64,000 bases of DNA from Adenophora triphylla var. japonica (GCA_022495995.1 JAFEMH010000933.1:451501-515500); one strand, 5' to 3'; counted from the first letter of the stretch, positions 45,716 to 58,200 are shown. Program-made: numbers and translations. The notes: generated by a model not told the origin, from the sequence alone.

Positions 45716-46446
45716 AAGACTTCGTTTGCTTGGGGAAAAATTTTTCCTTCATTTTTTATATTTGGTAAGAATGAGAAATGAAGAAAATATTTTTCAAAAA
45801 ATGTTTTTCTCACTTTTATAAGTAAAATAAGTTATGAATTTTTTATAATTAAAATATTTTCCAAAAAATTGTTTATACTAAAATTATTTTTTAACAAATC
45901 TCACCACCCCCACCAACCATCAACCCCACTCCTACGGTCAATTTTGTTTTTATTAATAATTAAATTAATTTATTTTAAACAACTCTCCCACCCAATCCCA
46001 CTCCCCTATTCACGGCTACCCACCCTACCCCCCTCCAAACTCTCGGCTACCCACCCTACCCAACACCTACCCCACCCACACACCATACCCTATCACAACC
46101 CTAGCATACCATCATCTTACACTTTACATTTCCCCCATCACCCTACCTACCCCTATCCTACCCTACCTACACCCACCCACCTCACCTTTACTAATCCCCA
46201 CCTCTATCACCCTACCCCACCCCACCCCACCCTATCTCTTTTAATTTATCTCAAAATGTATTTTTATCGAAAAATATTTTTCTTTAATTTATTAAACAAA
46301 TATGAAAATATTTTTCGGAAAATATTTCCCTTACCAAAAAGTCGAAAACATGTTTATGCCATTTTCCGAAACACATTTTCATTTTTCAGAAAATATTTTA
46401 CGAAAAATCATTTTTCAAAAGTCGTTTTGCGGAAAACAAACTGAGC
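45716..46446. mobile_element. Foldback/MITE with GAAAATATTTTCC ends and C-rich core
   Basis: Left end ACTTCGTTTGCTTGGGGAAA with GAAAATATTTTTCAAAAAATG; right end reverse-complements to TGCTCAGTTTGTTTTCCGC with GAAAAATGATTTTTCGTAAA. The arms pair imperfectly around a (CCCACC/CCCTACC)n tract at 45980-46235. GTTTGTTTTCC-ended non-autonomous elements are common in plants. No target duplication is fixed. The plus-strand frame through the C-rich tract is low complexity. Confidence 0.6.
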
Positions 46447-46645
46447 ATAATTAACAATTTAAATTAAATAATAGCCATTAGAAATGAGGTGGGCATAACA
46501 TATAAGGTCAGCAACTATGCCTGATAACTAATTAGGCCATTTTGGTGCCTTTTCTTCCTACTCTTACTTACATTACAAGCTAAGCTTAATTGTTGTTAAT
46601 TAGTTGGTGTGCCATCACATATAAATAAACCCTATTTTCATTATA

Positions 46646-46917
46646 CTCCTCCGTCCCAACATTTTATAGATTTTTAGCTTTTCACGAGAATTAAGAAGGA
46701 ATTATTATATTGAAAGTGTTATGAGTGTGAAAATAAAATAGGAGAGAGAATGAGTGGAGAGAATAGTAAATTATAATGGTGATGTGAGTATTAAAATAAT
46801 ATAGGAAAGAGAATGAGTGGAGGGAATAGTAAAGATTTCTTTCCATTTTGGGAAAGTATATATTATTGTGGGCCGCCCAAAATGAAAAGTTTATATATTA
46901 TTGTGGGACGGAGGGAG
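46646..46917. mobile_element. Stowaway MITE
   Basis: CTCCTCCGTCCCAAC ... GTGGGACGGAGGGAG ends, TA on both sides (46644-46645, 46918-46919). 272 bp, same family as 38566-38797. Confidence 0.88.
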
Positions 46918-48476
46918 TATGTTTTTACAACAATAATGACTTTTTTTGATGTAAAACAATATATCACCCAAACATACATCATGAGTTAAATTTGAATATT
47001 GAAAAAGTTGCCTAAAAAGTGTCTCAAAATAATAGTCACATATACTAGCCTATTTATAATAAAGGACAAGTACTAACCTATTTATAATAAAGGACATGTA
47101 CTAGCCTACTTATAGCTAGGTTAATTAATTGATATAACCCTAATGACATTTTATCAATCAAAAAAATCCAATATTTTTTTAAGCACAAAGTGATTTTCGG
47201 GTTTTGCATTCAAAGATTTAACTTTCAATAAACGACTTATATACAAGATATTTCAAGTTTAAATTCAATAGAATTTCTCATATTATTTTCGTCTCAAAAT
47301 AAATATCTATTTCTATTTAATCAAGAACAAAAGGAACATTAATTGAGAGAATCTATTTCCCGAATTATAATTATGGGGAGCCTACTACAACCCTGATCAT
47401 TGATATTGAACATGTGACTTGACATACAACAAACTAACTCATCCCTACCAAGAATTTCAACTTTTGATTGTGGCATTTTCAAGTAGTTTTTTATTTTCGT
47501 AATTCTCTACAATTTATTAAAACCTATCCGATCCCCAAGAATTTTAACCTTCAACGAAGAACATGCAAGAAAAAGGACTTACTAAGCTTTCGAAGATTAA
47601 ATAAGTTAGGACTTAGGACTCAAATGGGATCCTTAACGCGCTTTTTCTTAGCTTACGCCGCTGTTTTTGCTAAATAATACATACTTATATAATAACAACA
47701 AAAGATATGTGTGAATCAATGTAATTAAACAGCTAATCCTTTGAAATTTTGAGTTGATTCTCGTGATTAATGTTGACCTTTCAGAACCACAATTGTACTA
47801 TTGATAAGCTTACAATAAACCAACTAGATGTTGATTCCAAGATGCCAGCCTTGCTGGACGAAGATGTGATGATCTTCATAAATATTTAATTTGATAATTT
47901 AGTCTTAATCTCCACATTATTTACTAAGCAATAATTGCTTTCAGTATTAAGAAAATATATAAAGTACAATCATAATTATGTGTCAGAATCAGCATGGATC
48001 TTCCCTAATTATTTTATTAGTGGTCCACTCTTAATTAAGAATGTTAAAATTTTACCTATAGTTTTCACCAAACGCATACACATTTTTAGCTGTTTTGCAA
48101 ATATTTTCAAGTAGGATCATTTTCACTTTATCGAGTTTAAAGGGTTATGTTTGGTTTTTCAAGTAAGCGAATGCATAGTTGGCAATGGCATTCTCATAAG
48201 TCTACTTAAGTTAATTAATCGAGTAATTACAACAGCTAATTGTAATAATTAAAATACACACTTGACCATGGATGGAAATGGTGTCTGTAGATTTAGGAGA
48301 TCAGAATCTCTGAATAGTGATTAGTAGTTGGCGTACTTTGACTTCTTTAAGAGTTATAATTAATGCTCCACTTCCCTAATACTTGGGTCTTTTGTCCCAA
48401 TTACCCTTTGGTTCCATAGAATGATCCAACAAGAAAGGTATTTTCACACTCTTAGGCAACCCTGTTGGCTGTTGCC
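46918..48476. other. Upstream intergenic region of the SDR gene
   Basis: No recognisable gene. The frame at 47468-47677 has no family resemblance. ACTAGCCTATTTATAATAAAGGACA-like words (shortened here: TATTTATAATAAAGGACA) are repeated at 47050-47105. A low-copy, transposon-poor stretch that could hold SDR regulatory sequence. Confidence 0.5.
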
Positions 48477-48484
48477 TATAAAAC
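48477..48484 (+). promoter_or_regulatory. TATA box of the SDR gene
   Basis: TATAAAAC, 79 bp upstream of the predicted ATG. A (TC)n run (48510-48525) lies in the presumed 5' UTR. Confidence 0.65.
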
Positions 48485-48562
48485 TCTCCTCCCTATTCAG
48501 AATTATCATCTCTCTCTCTCTCTCATTTACACACACGGCCACACATACATTGCAAGTTGATC

Positions 48563-49568
48563 ATGGCAGCACAAGTGATGTCTGAGCAAACCTTCCAAGG
48601 AATTCATGTCACGGGAATAGAAAACAATTCCATTTTCTATAAAAGGTATTATCAATCAATTATCTCATATTGACTTATGTTGTTGGTCCAAAATTATTTA
48701 CTAATGTACAATGATCTTATGTTAATATTTGAACAGATTGGAGGGTAAGGTCGCAATTGTGACTGGTGGTGCTAGAGGGATAGGGGAGGCAACCGTAAGA
48801 CTCTTTGCTAAACATGGAGCTAAAGTAGTTATTGCAGATATTGAGGACACTCTTGGCATTTCTCTTGCTACCTCATTCTCATCATCATGCACATTTGTCC
48901 ATTGTGATGTTAGCTTGGAAGAAGACATTGAAAACCTAATAGACTCAACAATTTCACGATACGGGCGAGTAGATATACTCTTCAACAATGCGGGGGTGCT
49001 TGGAAACCAATCAAAGCACAAGAGCATTGTCAATTTTGACGTGGAAGAGTTTGATCGCGTAATGAGTGTAAATGTGAGGGGAGTGGCTCTAGGGATGAAG
49101 CACGCAGCGCGTGTCATGATCCCTAGAGGAGGGGGTTGCATCATCTCCACTGCCAGCGTGGCAGGGGTGATGGGTGGGATGGGTCCTCACGCATACACAG
49201 CCTCAAAGCATGCGATTGTGGGGCTCACAAAGAACACGGCTTGTGAGTTGGGTCGGTATGGGATTAGGGTAAATTGCATTTCTCCATTTGGGGTGGCTAC
49301 AAGAATGTTAGTTAGTGCATGGAGGAGTGAGGATGAGTTAGGGGAGGAGGAGGAAAGTATGAATTTTGGGAGGCCTAGTGAGGGAGAAGTGGAGAAGATG
49401 GAGGATTTTGTGAGGGATTTGGCAAACTTGAAGGGTCCAACATTAAGGGGTAAAGATATAGCTGAGGCAGCTCTTTATCTTGCTAGTGATGAGTCAATAT
49501 ATGTAAGTGGACATAATCTTGTGGTAGATGGTGGTGTAACAACCTCTAGAAATTTTGTTGGCTTGTAA
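48563..49568 (+). CDS. Short-chain dehydrogenase/reductase (SDR110C type), two exons
   Basis: NAD(P)-dependent oxidoreductase, Rossmann fold, probably cytosolic (no signal or transmembrane segment). Exon 1 is 48563-48645 from ATG ([16 protein letters not shown]), intron 48646-48736 (GT...AG, 91 bp), exon 2 48737-49568 ending NFVGL and TAA; 304 residues, normal for the family. Visible: TGGARGIG (cofactor site), D at the end of strand 2 (VVIADIED, favouring NAD), [17 protein letters not shown] (catalytic Ser), [11 protein letters not shown] (YxxxK), and the C-terminal [11 protein letters not shown]. All catalytic residues are present and there are no breaks. Closest plant types are the ABA2, secoisolariciresinol dehydrogenase, zerumbone/borneol dehydrogenase and momilactone A synthase groups. 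The substrate cannot be told from sequence; terpenoid or phenolic alcohol oxidation is typical. It is the only intact host gene seen. Confidence 0.93.
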
Positions 49569-49994
49569 CAAAATATCAACTTGATGTTAAGCAAGAAATT
49601 GTAGTACTATTTTTTAAAATTTAATTATTGATGCATTTGTGAATGGGAATTTGAACAAGTTTTATTTATCAACTACGGGTTAATTTCACTGTTCGTCATT
49701 GAGGCTAGCACAGCTCCATTGCCTTCCTTGACATTTGATCATTTGATTAAGGGGGGGTTCACTACCACCCCTTTTATATGTCTTGTGTCCGCCCCTGCAT
49801 GTTATATTTTGTCTACTTTAATTAAATGATATATCAATTTATCCTTAAATCTTTGAAATTAAAATTTTAAAGTGAATAATCTATTTTATTTTTTGAAAGA
49901 AGCAACAAACAGAAAAAATAGGATTTGCCTTGAAACATAGAATTATCCTCCCTCCGCCAAAATATTGGTCTCTCGTCTAACTAAAGACAAAGAG
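49569..49994. other. 3' flank of the SDR gene with a MITE end
   Basis: Presumed 3' UTR, then AT-rich sequence. At 49949-49975 CCTCCCTCCGCCAAAATAT resembles one end of a Stowaway-type MITE without a visible partner. No gene. Confidence 0.4.
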
Positions 49995-50473
49995 TGTTGG
50001 AATATTTCTATTCCGTTAATTCCTATGCATATTCAGTTCTTTGAATAAGAATGATAAAAGAGAAAGGAAGCGGAAGCGTATACCTGATGAATTCATCTTT
50101 ATGCCTTGATGTTCTTGAAGGCGGGAAGAAGAAGAAGAAATGAGTAGGAGACGAAGTCTTCTAAATGATGAATGCCTTCACATTATTCTCAGATTATGGA
50201 GAGAAAATTAATGAATTTGTGTGTGTCCTTAGGCTGATGGAAAGCCTTATATATATAGAAACTGCACTTCATTTAGGGACCACACCCTTTCATATGAAGT
50301 AGCAAATAGGTTATCTTTTGTCCATCATAAATAGGTAATCCATAGCTCGGGAATTCTATACATTGATTATATTTCTATACTTTATACAATATTTATATTT
50401 ATGATTTATACATTTACGTTTACATGTTTACGTATATTTATTAAGTATACACATTTTGCAATTCATTCTAACA
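49995..50473 (-). mobile_element. Copia solo LTR with perfect target duplication
   Basis: Ends TGTTGGAAT ... ATTCTAACA, 479 bp, flanked by AAGAG on both sides (49990-49994 and 50474-50478). In reverse complement it shares TTTCCATCAGCCT and a stretch like ATTCATCAGGTATACGCTTC then CGCTTCC with the LTR at 51358-51826 (ATCATCAGGTACATGCTTCC), so both belong to one Copia family and this copy lies on the minus strand. Confidence 0.88.
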
Positions 50474-50760
50474 AAGAGTAGTATTTGTTCTCGTTTATGA
50501 GCATTTTACTAGCACTAATCAGTCTACCAAATTCCGAGTTATTACCCAACCAAAAACTATTCATCATACCTTGCAAGTGAGTACCTGGAAGCAAAATCGA
50601 AGACATACAATAAGCCGGCAAAGCTAGTGCTACAGATTTCATGAAAAAAGATTTCCGGCCTTTGAAAAATGTTTGGAACGCCATCCTTGAATTTTAGACC
50701 ACAATTTGTCCCGTATTAAGGGGCTTCCAACCACCTAAGATACAAGAAATTGCTGTTTGA
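50474..50760 (-). pseudogene. LINE (non-LTR retrotransposon) reverse-transcriptase C-terminal fragment
   Basis: The minus strand reads GRKSFFMKSVALALPAYCMS then MMNSFWLG, the conserved stretch after the RT domain of plant L1-type LINEs ('sraGkevLiKsv.qaiPtY.ms.f.lP...c..i......FwWG'). One frameshift near 50685; upstream KLWSKIQGW is seen in another frame. A scrap of about 90 residues. Its left side is cut by the solo LTR. Confidence 0.72.
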
Positions 50761-51357
50761 ATGGCACTGCTAATATTAGCACCGAAGAAAAAATACTTGA
50801 TTTAAAAGGTGGTTTAGGTGAGAAATTGTTATTTTATTTAAATAAAATTGATAAAAGGGTAAGTGAAAGGAAATTAAACCTGGATCGATAAGGCCAATAA
50901 GTCTTGCCAAAATCCATGAATGGGTAGTGAAATTAATCCTATCAACTTATTCTAGTGCTACAAAATTAGTACTGTTTTATCTGTGTCACTGACACTAGAT
51001 CATGGCCAACTTTCAAAAAAATTGTTTTGTTTTTTAATTTTTAAAGCAAAGTGAAACAAAACTTAATACTCCCCTAGTCCAATATCTATCGTATTTTTAA
51101 TTCTTTATCAATTTAAAAAAAAATGTTTTCTCTATTCTAAAATAATATTCTTTTTTTTGACTTTTCACCAATAAAAAAAACAGTTATTATTATTACTTAG
51201 TAGTAGAGCCGTCAATTTTATCGTTCCATCGAGATGTCCCATCCCGTCGTATAAATGGAATGACACGGGATAGTATATTCTAATTCCGTATAAAAGCGGG
51301 CCTACTTGGGACATCTCGCTTGTGACGCAGGACAAGCGGGACGTGACGGGATGGGAC
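50761..51357. other. Spacer, no gene seen
   Basis: AT-rich. TACTCCCCTAGTCCAATATC at 51067 resembles a MITE end but has no partner. 51230-51357 has repeated GGGACATCTCG/GATGTCCCATCCCG words in inverted orientation. Confidence 0.4.
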
Positions 51358-51826
51358 TGTTAGAACATGGATTATAAGACATGTATTATTAGTGAAAGTA
51401 CTTAATAAAATAGTAATCAATATTATAATGTTTGGTATAAAGTATAGGGTGTAACATAATGTGTAGAATTCCATATAATAAGACTACCATTAAATGATGA
51501 ATATAATGATAATTCCTTATTCATCAATAGGTGTAGTCCCTATGTAAGGTGCCTCTTGAATTCCTTTATAAAGGTCTTTCCATCAGCCTTTGAATCCAAT
51601 TAAGATTGATTGATTTCATATTCTCATTCATAAAGTATATCAAAGACAAGAGAACTAAGGGCACTCATTGCTTAGAAGATCTACACCATCTTCATCCATT
51701 TCTTCAGTCATTGTTTGAAGAACAACACAATGGAATCATCAGGTACATGCTTCCGCTCCTCTTCCTTCTCTCTTCTTAATCTAGATATGAGACGGTTTTT
51801 GATTTATCGATCATTATGTTCCAACA
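51358..51826 (+). mobile_element. Copia 5' LTR
   Basis: TGTTAGAACAT ... ATGTTCCAACA (11-bp inverted ends, one mismatch), 469 bp, with TTTATAAAGG near 51565. Directly followed by a primer binding site, so this is a 5' LTR. Related to the solo LTR at 49995. Confidence 0.87.
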
Positions 51827-52064
51827 ATTGATATCAGAGCCTACACATATTCTAGATCAAGTTTGAGTATTATGAAAAGCCTTCATGTTTTATTATGCTT
51901 TTAAATTCTTGAAAAGATTCCATGTTTATCATGTGTTCTAGAATGTGTTATGTTACTCTAATTAGGTTTCTAGAGTGTTGTGTTAAATTTTAATTATAAA
52001 ATTTTGATTTTACTCAAAAGGCTTTCAATTCTTAAAGTAAGATTATCCCAATTTGAACATAGCC
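51827..52064 (+). promoter_or_regulatory. Copia primer binding site and start of leader
   Basis: TTGATATCAGAGCC at 51828-51841 is close to the canonical Copia initiator-tRNA-Met site TGGTATCAGAGC. The leader runs to 52064, where a CACTA end begins. Confidence 0.8.
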
Positions 52065-52640
52065 CACTACCAGAAAAAGGTCATTTAGCGACGGAAATTT
52101 CCGCCGCTAAAATTATATTTCCGTCGCTAAAATAAATCACCGACGGAAAAATTCCGTCGGTGGTCCGCCGCTACTGTACTCGTCGCAGCTGCTCCGACGG
52201 GTCAATTTCCGCCGCTATTTTTTTCTTTTACCGACGGAAATTAATTCCGCCGGTGAATTAATAGTTTCATGACGGAAAATTCCGCCGCTATATTAATTTA
52301 ATTTAATTAAATTTTCATTTCAGCCGGAAATTTCCGTCGCCGTAATAAAAATTAATTTAATTAAATTAATTTTACTCGGCGGCGGAAATTTCCGCCGTAA
52401 TAAAATTTAAATTAAAATTAAGAATTATTTCACGTGAGAATTCTACCTGTCATGGAAATTATTTAATTTTAATTTAAATTTTATTACAAATGACGGAAAT
52501 TTCCGCCGCAATGAAATTAAAAATTAAATAAAAATTAAATGATTATAGCGGCGGAAATTCCGTCACGAAATTAATTTATTTAATTAATTTTAATTTCAAA
52601 GATAATTTCAAATGACGGAAAATTCCGTCGCCGATTCTCG
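52065..52640. repeat. CACTA terminal and subterminal repeats
   Basis: At least ten copies of GACGGAAATTTCCG-type units in both orientations (GCGACGGAAATTTCCGCCG, TTCCGTCGCTAAA), with AT-rich spacers. Subterminal arrays of this kind are binding sites for the element's own proteins in En/Spm. No gene. Confidence 0.88.
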
Positions 52641-52788
52641 AAATAAATTTAAAAAAATAATTTAAAATATCAATAAACCAAAATTTTTGTACCCGATATA
52701 ACATTTCAATTTATAAAACTAAAACTATAAAAACTAAAATTCAAATATCACCGTACCAAATAAAAACTAAATACCACCGTACCAATTC

Positions 52789-52886
52789 GGGAGGGGGAGG
52801 GGGAGAGGGGGAGGGGGAGGGGGAGAGGGGAGAGGGGGAGGGGGAGGGGGAGAGGGGCGGAGCGGGGGAGAGGCGGGGAGGGGCTC
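52789..52886. repeat. (GGGGGA)n polypurine tract
   Basis: About 98 bp of GGGGGAG/GGGAGAG on plus. On minus it would be CCCTCC-rich, near the 3' end of the second ORF. Confidence 0.9.
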
Positions 52887-52960
52887 CCGCGGGTACCAAA
52901 TGTCAAAAATGTTTACAAACAAGTATAAATTAATACAAAAATGTCTAAAAATGTCTAAAA

Positions 52961-54784
52961 ATGTCCGCAATCAACCCGGGGAGGCGGGAAATTACCCTCG
53001 GGAGTCCCGGCCGAGATGAGCCATCAACAGCCGCCAATTGTCTTGAGTCTCGCATGCCGTCTCGAATCTCTCGCATGACGTCGATCGTTCTCCTCCCCGC
53101 ATCCGCGTCTCGAACCGCCAAAGCATCCGCAAGCTTTGCCCGCTCGCGTTTCTCCTCCTCCAACGCAGCCTCCAGAGTGTCGACCCTGGATCATGAAACG
53201 CTGGGCCGGGCTACATTTCGCCGACGGCACGGCCGACGCCGACGGCATTGCCGCCCGTAATCCCCATCCCTAACACTCGGGCTCCTCTCCTCGATGTCCC
53301 CGAGAGGTGACCTCCGCCAAACATCGTGCACGAAGGGGACGGAGCTCGCGGGAGGCGTTCCTTCGGGAACAACTGCGGCTTGATATGCACTCTGAAAAAT
53401 AAAACAAACAATTATAATCATATACACAATGTAAGGTACATAAATAAATTTACATATTCAAAATCAAGTCATTTAATGGTAGTTTACTTACAAAGGCAAG
53501 AGTGCATCGATCGTCAACCCATCATGAGGTTGATCGGGCGCCGTAGAATTCCGAATATGGGTGCTAGCGTAAACATCCACAAAAGTGATATTCGACCATA
53601 CTCCCTTTCCTATAAATAAAATAAGCGAGATTATTACTTTGAAATTGTATATATAAATGCAACATTTAAACCGATTTAAAAGCATGCATACACTACATTT
53701 ACACTAAAACTATGGATTTCATAAAGCATCAACATTGGCTCCTACCTAACATACGTACATAAACCTATTTAAAAGCATCCATACACTACTACATTTAAAT
53801 TAACATACATACCATGCGGTCGTGATGCTCGGCGACCGTGAGCGTCCCCCGTATGCAACGCCGCCGACCCCGAGGAGCTCGCTCTATTGGCCTTGGCCTC
53901 GTTCGGATATAGCCTTCGCCGCAGCGACCCCCAATATTCGCAAAATTGACCAAACACCTCATCTGGCCATAAAAGTAGGACACAAGGGTCGTTGTCCCGC
54001 CGCGAGCCGAGCAAGATAATAATTTTTCTTCGTGGTACCTATAAAAAATATGAATATCTTGTAAACATATAATGATGACATTATAAAATTAAAAGAGTAT
54101 AATCATTGTTAATTAAACTAATTAAGGATAGATAAATATGTTACAAATAAAATCCTTAAATAGCTTGTGAGCCTCGCTCATCGTAAACAAATCTAGCCGT
54201 CGCATCGCCGATCTCTCGGCGCCCAATAATATTTAGTCTACAACATATAATGATAACATTACAAAACTAAAAGAGTACAATCATTATTAATTATAACATT
54301 TTAATAACAAACTAACATTTAAGTTTTAAATAAAACCATTAACACATTACCTTAAACTCATCCCACGCATCGTCCTTCGCCTCGTGGCAATTTTTTCCAG
54401 CTGGGCCAAAACTCGGTCATTTTTCGAGACCGCCAAGATGTCTCGATCTTAGTCCCCGGGGTGGGGTATCCACCTACAAACCCGCCAAGTATATTTATAC
54501 AATAACATTTTAACTTAAATAATGAATTATATATAAAGCAAAAAGGAACCAACTTATATCAAATTAATGAAGAGTTACTTATCGGTCATAAAGTGATGAT
54601 ATCCTCGACCAATATCCTCCCCTCGTAATCGACAAGTAGTCCGAGTATCGGCCCCGCAGGTGGAGCTAGTACTACCGCGTGAGGGGTCGACATCATCGCT
54701 ACCGGATCGGGACGGTTGCGTCCCAAGAATCAATGTGTAAATAGGCTTAGTCTTCTTACCCTTGCCCTTTCTACTAGAACTCAT
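52961..54784 (-). pseudogene. CACTA second protein (Transposase_24 / PttA-like), spliced and frameshifted
   Basis: Starts at ATG 54784 with MSSSRKGKGKKTKPIYTLIL. Then pieces: TKIETSWRSRKMTEFWPSWK (about 54460), a block like NRASSSGSAALHTGDA (about 53860; the conserved 'N......HTGGS..f..h' of Transposase_24), THIRNSTAPDQPHDGL (53550), PPASSVPFVHDVWRRSPLGD (53330) and a coiled-coil end LEAALEEEKRERAKLADALA (53140). AT-rich gaps between pieces look like introns. The role in the family is sequence-specific binding to subterminal repeats. Not intact as read. Confidence 0.65.
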
Positions 54785-54842
54785 ACCGTATTACAAGAAA
54801 ATATTAAAATATACAACTTTAACAATAGGAAACAATATATTC

Positions 54843-55130
54843 ACAATACATCTAAAACTTTAAAGTTCTAATAATCTAAAGCATTCACAATACATATAAA
54901 ACTTTAAACTATTAATAATATAAAGCATTCACAATACATATAAAACTTTAAAGTTCTAATAATCTAAAGCATTCACAATATATATAAAACGACTGATATT
55001 AAAAATAATCTAAAGCATTCACAATACATATGAAACTTTAAAGTTCTAATAATCTAAAGCATTCACAATACATATAAAACTTTAAAGTTCTAATAATCTA
55101 AAGCATTCATAATACAATTTTAAACTTTAA
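54843..55130. repeat. Tandem array of ~45-bp units (about 6 copies)
   Basis: Units of ATCTAAAGCATTCACAATAC, ATATAAAACTTTAAAGTTCT, AATA. It lies between the two CACTA genes. Confidence 0.88.
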
Positions 55131-55219
55131 ACTATTATTAATCTTCGTCCCCATCATCATCACTGGACTCGAATTACTACAAAACTCGAGTTCTTCATCT
55201 TCGTCTTCTGACTCGATGA

Positions 55220-58200
55220 ATCAAACTCGGTTCCTCTTCCTCTTCCTCTTCCTCTTCCTCTTCCTCTTCCTCCGATTCATCAATATCAATGTGCGCGAGA
55301 TGACCCGAACGAGGCGGGGAGTTGGCAAATTCACCGGTAAGATATCCTCCTCGGGTTCATCAACATTTTGAGGAATATGAGTGACATCATCTAATGGATG
55401 ATTAGCCGATGAAACGTTAGGTGGCACCGGCATTTCATCCTCTTGATAGGGTGTTTCTAATGACGACTCTGTAGTTGTCGACGAGGGTAGGTTGTCAATC
55501 ATGCTCCTAGCCTTGGTCATCCAAACAGCCCGCAATCCGTCGGGTCGCGGACGAGGGTAGGAGTCATGTATACCTGTTGTGCTTGAGATGCTAAGATGAA
55601 GACGTCGTCGCCATTATGTCTGGACGAGTCCATTACATCGACGAGGTCAAATATGGGGTGCTTCTTAACACCTCGCACAAAGCATCCCGCCAATCACAAT
55701 TGAACAAGACAACACCGTTTCTACCGAAATACTCCACCTCGACTACTTCTTTCAGACGCCATAATAATCATTCCCTATAAGCTTCACACCGCTATTCCAC
55801 GTCAATTTAGAGCCCCCGTAAGCTTTGGTATGAAACAAATAGCCATTCACGAAATAACCGTTGTATAAATGAACGTTCAAGTACGGAGATGATGCTAAAT
55901 GTCTTAACCTCGCAGCCTTTGGCATCACCCGGATGTTCACTATCTATAAGACAATATTGTAACCAATTTAATACAATTTTAAGATTGAATGTTTAAAGAA
56001 GTGTATAGAATAAATTTGAATGAAACGAAATATTTACATATTTCCTTAGCGCTTGGAAATTCTCTTTCGTCCTAGTTGCGATGAGTTCTGGAGATAAATC
56101 CCGAGCTAAATCTTCAAACATTCTCGCAATAGGGTTAAACAAGGCATTTCATATGCAGTAATTAAACATGCATAATTTAATCGACGAGGCGTAAACATAA
56201 CATCAATGACTTACTTGATATATTCCCCAATCTCGTCGCAGCTTAAGAAGAACATACGTTTCGACCGCGGCAAACTCTTTAGCGGTTAACGTACGCGTAC
56301 CAACCCGTTTGCCGAGCAACCGACCAGGGGATGAAAATACGCAGATGTTTCCCTTAGACGGAAAACCACCATCGTAATTGCGGCCAACCCTAGTCAATCT
56401 CGTATCAACATCGAGGAAAATATGTTCCGACAAAGGCAACAATCTCATCTATGATAACAGCCTCTCAAATTGAGGCCTCGACCATGGCCCTATTGCTCAT
56501 CTTCCTTTTCAATTGGCCTAGATACCTAAAAGTCATTCGTAGATTAAAACATAAATAATGTTAAAGAAGGTATATTGTTAACGCTCAAATTATTTAGAAA
56601 TAGAATAAATTCAATTACCTCTCAAATGGATACATCCATCTCGTATTGAACTGACCACCGACTCTAGCTTCGTATGCCAAGTGGACCGGTAAATGCTCCA
56701 TAGAATCAAAGAATGAAGGAGGAAATATCTTCTCAAGTTTGCACAAAGTCACTACGATGCTCTCCTCAAGCTTTTTCATGTGATCAACACGCAAAGGTGG
56801 TCGATGTTAACGCTCGGAAAAACTCACTTAACTCGTTAACGCCACCCGTATATTGTCGTGCAATAGACCCCGAGAGCAATCGGAAGTAGCCTATCCAAAG
56901 AAAACGTGGCAATCGTGACTCTTCAAACCCCGCACTTTCCCCTCCTCTACATTGACACAGCTACCAATGTTAGACGCGTAACCATCCCAAGCCTTAAATC
57001 CTTGAGCCATTTCAGAGGAGGAGCTTCTTTTCCTTTGTAAGCACGTATTGAGCCATCGGTCTAACCGGGTTTACCATTGACGTATACCAAGTCTAAGGCC
57101 GGCCGCCATGCATTTCCTTAAGGTCCTTTCGAGCTTTTTCGTTGTCTTTAGTTGTTCTCTTGAAATCCATCAACGTGTTAAAAACATTATCGAATACATT
57201 CTTCTCAATGTGCATCACGTCAAGGTTATGTCGAATGAGATTTGTTTTCCAAGATGGCACTCCCAAAATATACTCCTCTTGATCCAGCATGGGTAGTCCC
57301 AAACCCTCGTATTTTGGTCTTCGAAAACTTTTTCCCCCACCGAGGACGGCAATCTAGATACCTCCTCATAGACCGTGTCACCACTTAAACGAATTCCGGT
57401 GCCTCATCATGGTCAATCTTGTTCTTTTTAAACGCATTCTTCCGGGTCCCGAATGGGTGGTCCTCCCAAGAAATTGTCTATGGCAATCGAACCAACATGG
57501 TTTTCCGTGAGTGCGTGAGCGTGAAAGACTTTGTGTCACTCATACAATACGGACAAAGCCAACTTCCCGTGGGTGCTCCAACCCGATAACATCCCATATG
57601 CAGGAAGTCATTAATCGTCCACATCAACGCAGCCTTCATGCCGAAATTCTCTCGCTTGAAAGCATCCCACGTTTCGACCCCATCCTCCCAAAGCCGCTTC
57701 AATTCGTCCATCAAAGGCCTGAGATAGACGTCAATGTTCCTCCCTGTGGCCGTTTTGGGGCCGGGATGAATAACGACAAGAACATGTAGGGATCACTCAT
57801 ACACAACCAGGGCGGAAGATTGTAGACAAGTGGCTATAACCGGCCAACAAGAGTAAGATTTTGCCCCAGACCAAACGGATTGAAACCATCGTAGCAGTAT
57901 GCATAACCGTATATTTCTTGCTTCGCACGCAAAGTCGATAAGTCTCATCAAAGTGTTTCCATGCCTCCCCATCACCGGGATGAATCAACACACCCTCTTC
58001 ACGCAAACTTTCCTTATGCCAACGCATTGCCTCTCGCAGAGATTTAGACGCGTAGAGGCGTTGCAGCCTTGGAATCAACGGCATGTAACGCAACCGCATG
58101 TGGTCTCGTTTTTCTTGTGTTTTGAACTCCCTCCGATTTGGCTTATATCTACTTTGTCCGCAAATTGAACACTCGTCTTCGTGAATCTTCCTTGTAGAAT

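Noticed and set aside
45523..45813. Minus-strand frame with RDLLIAIAFGVLIVKVMFWA, membrane-like
   Set aside because: No family resemblance. The GGCTACGTACGTACC word inside looks like Tat-type untranslated sequence, and the hydrophobic run is likely chance.
47468..47677. 69-codon plus-strand frame upstream of the SDR gene
   Set aside because: No similarity recognised, no promoter context, AT-rich; likely chance.
51067..51200. Possible fourth Stowaway MITE (TACTCCCCTAGTCC)
   Set aside because: No inverted partner or TA-flanked right end found.
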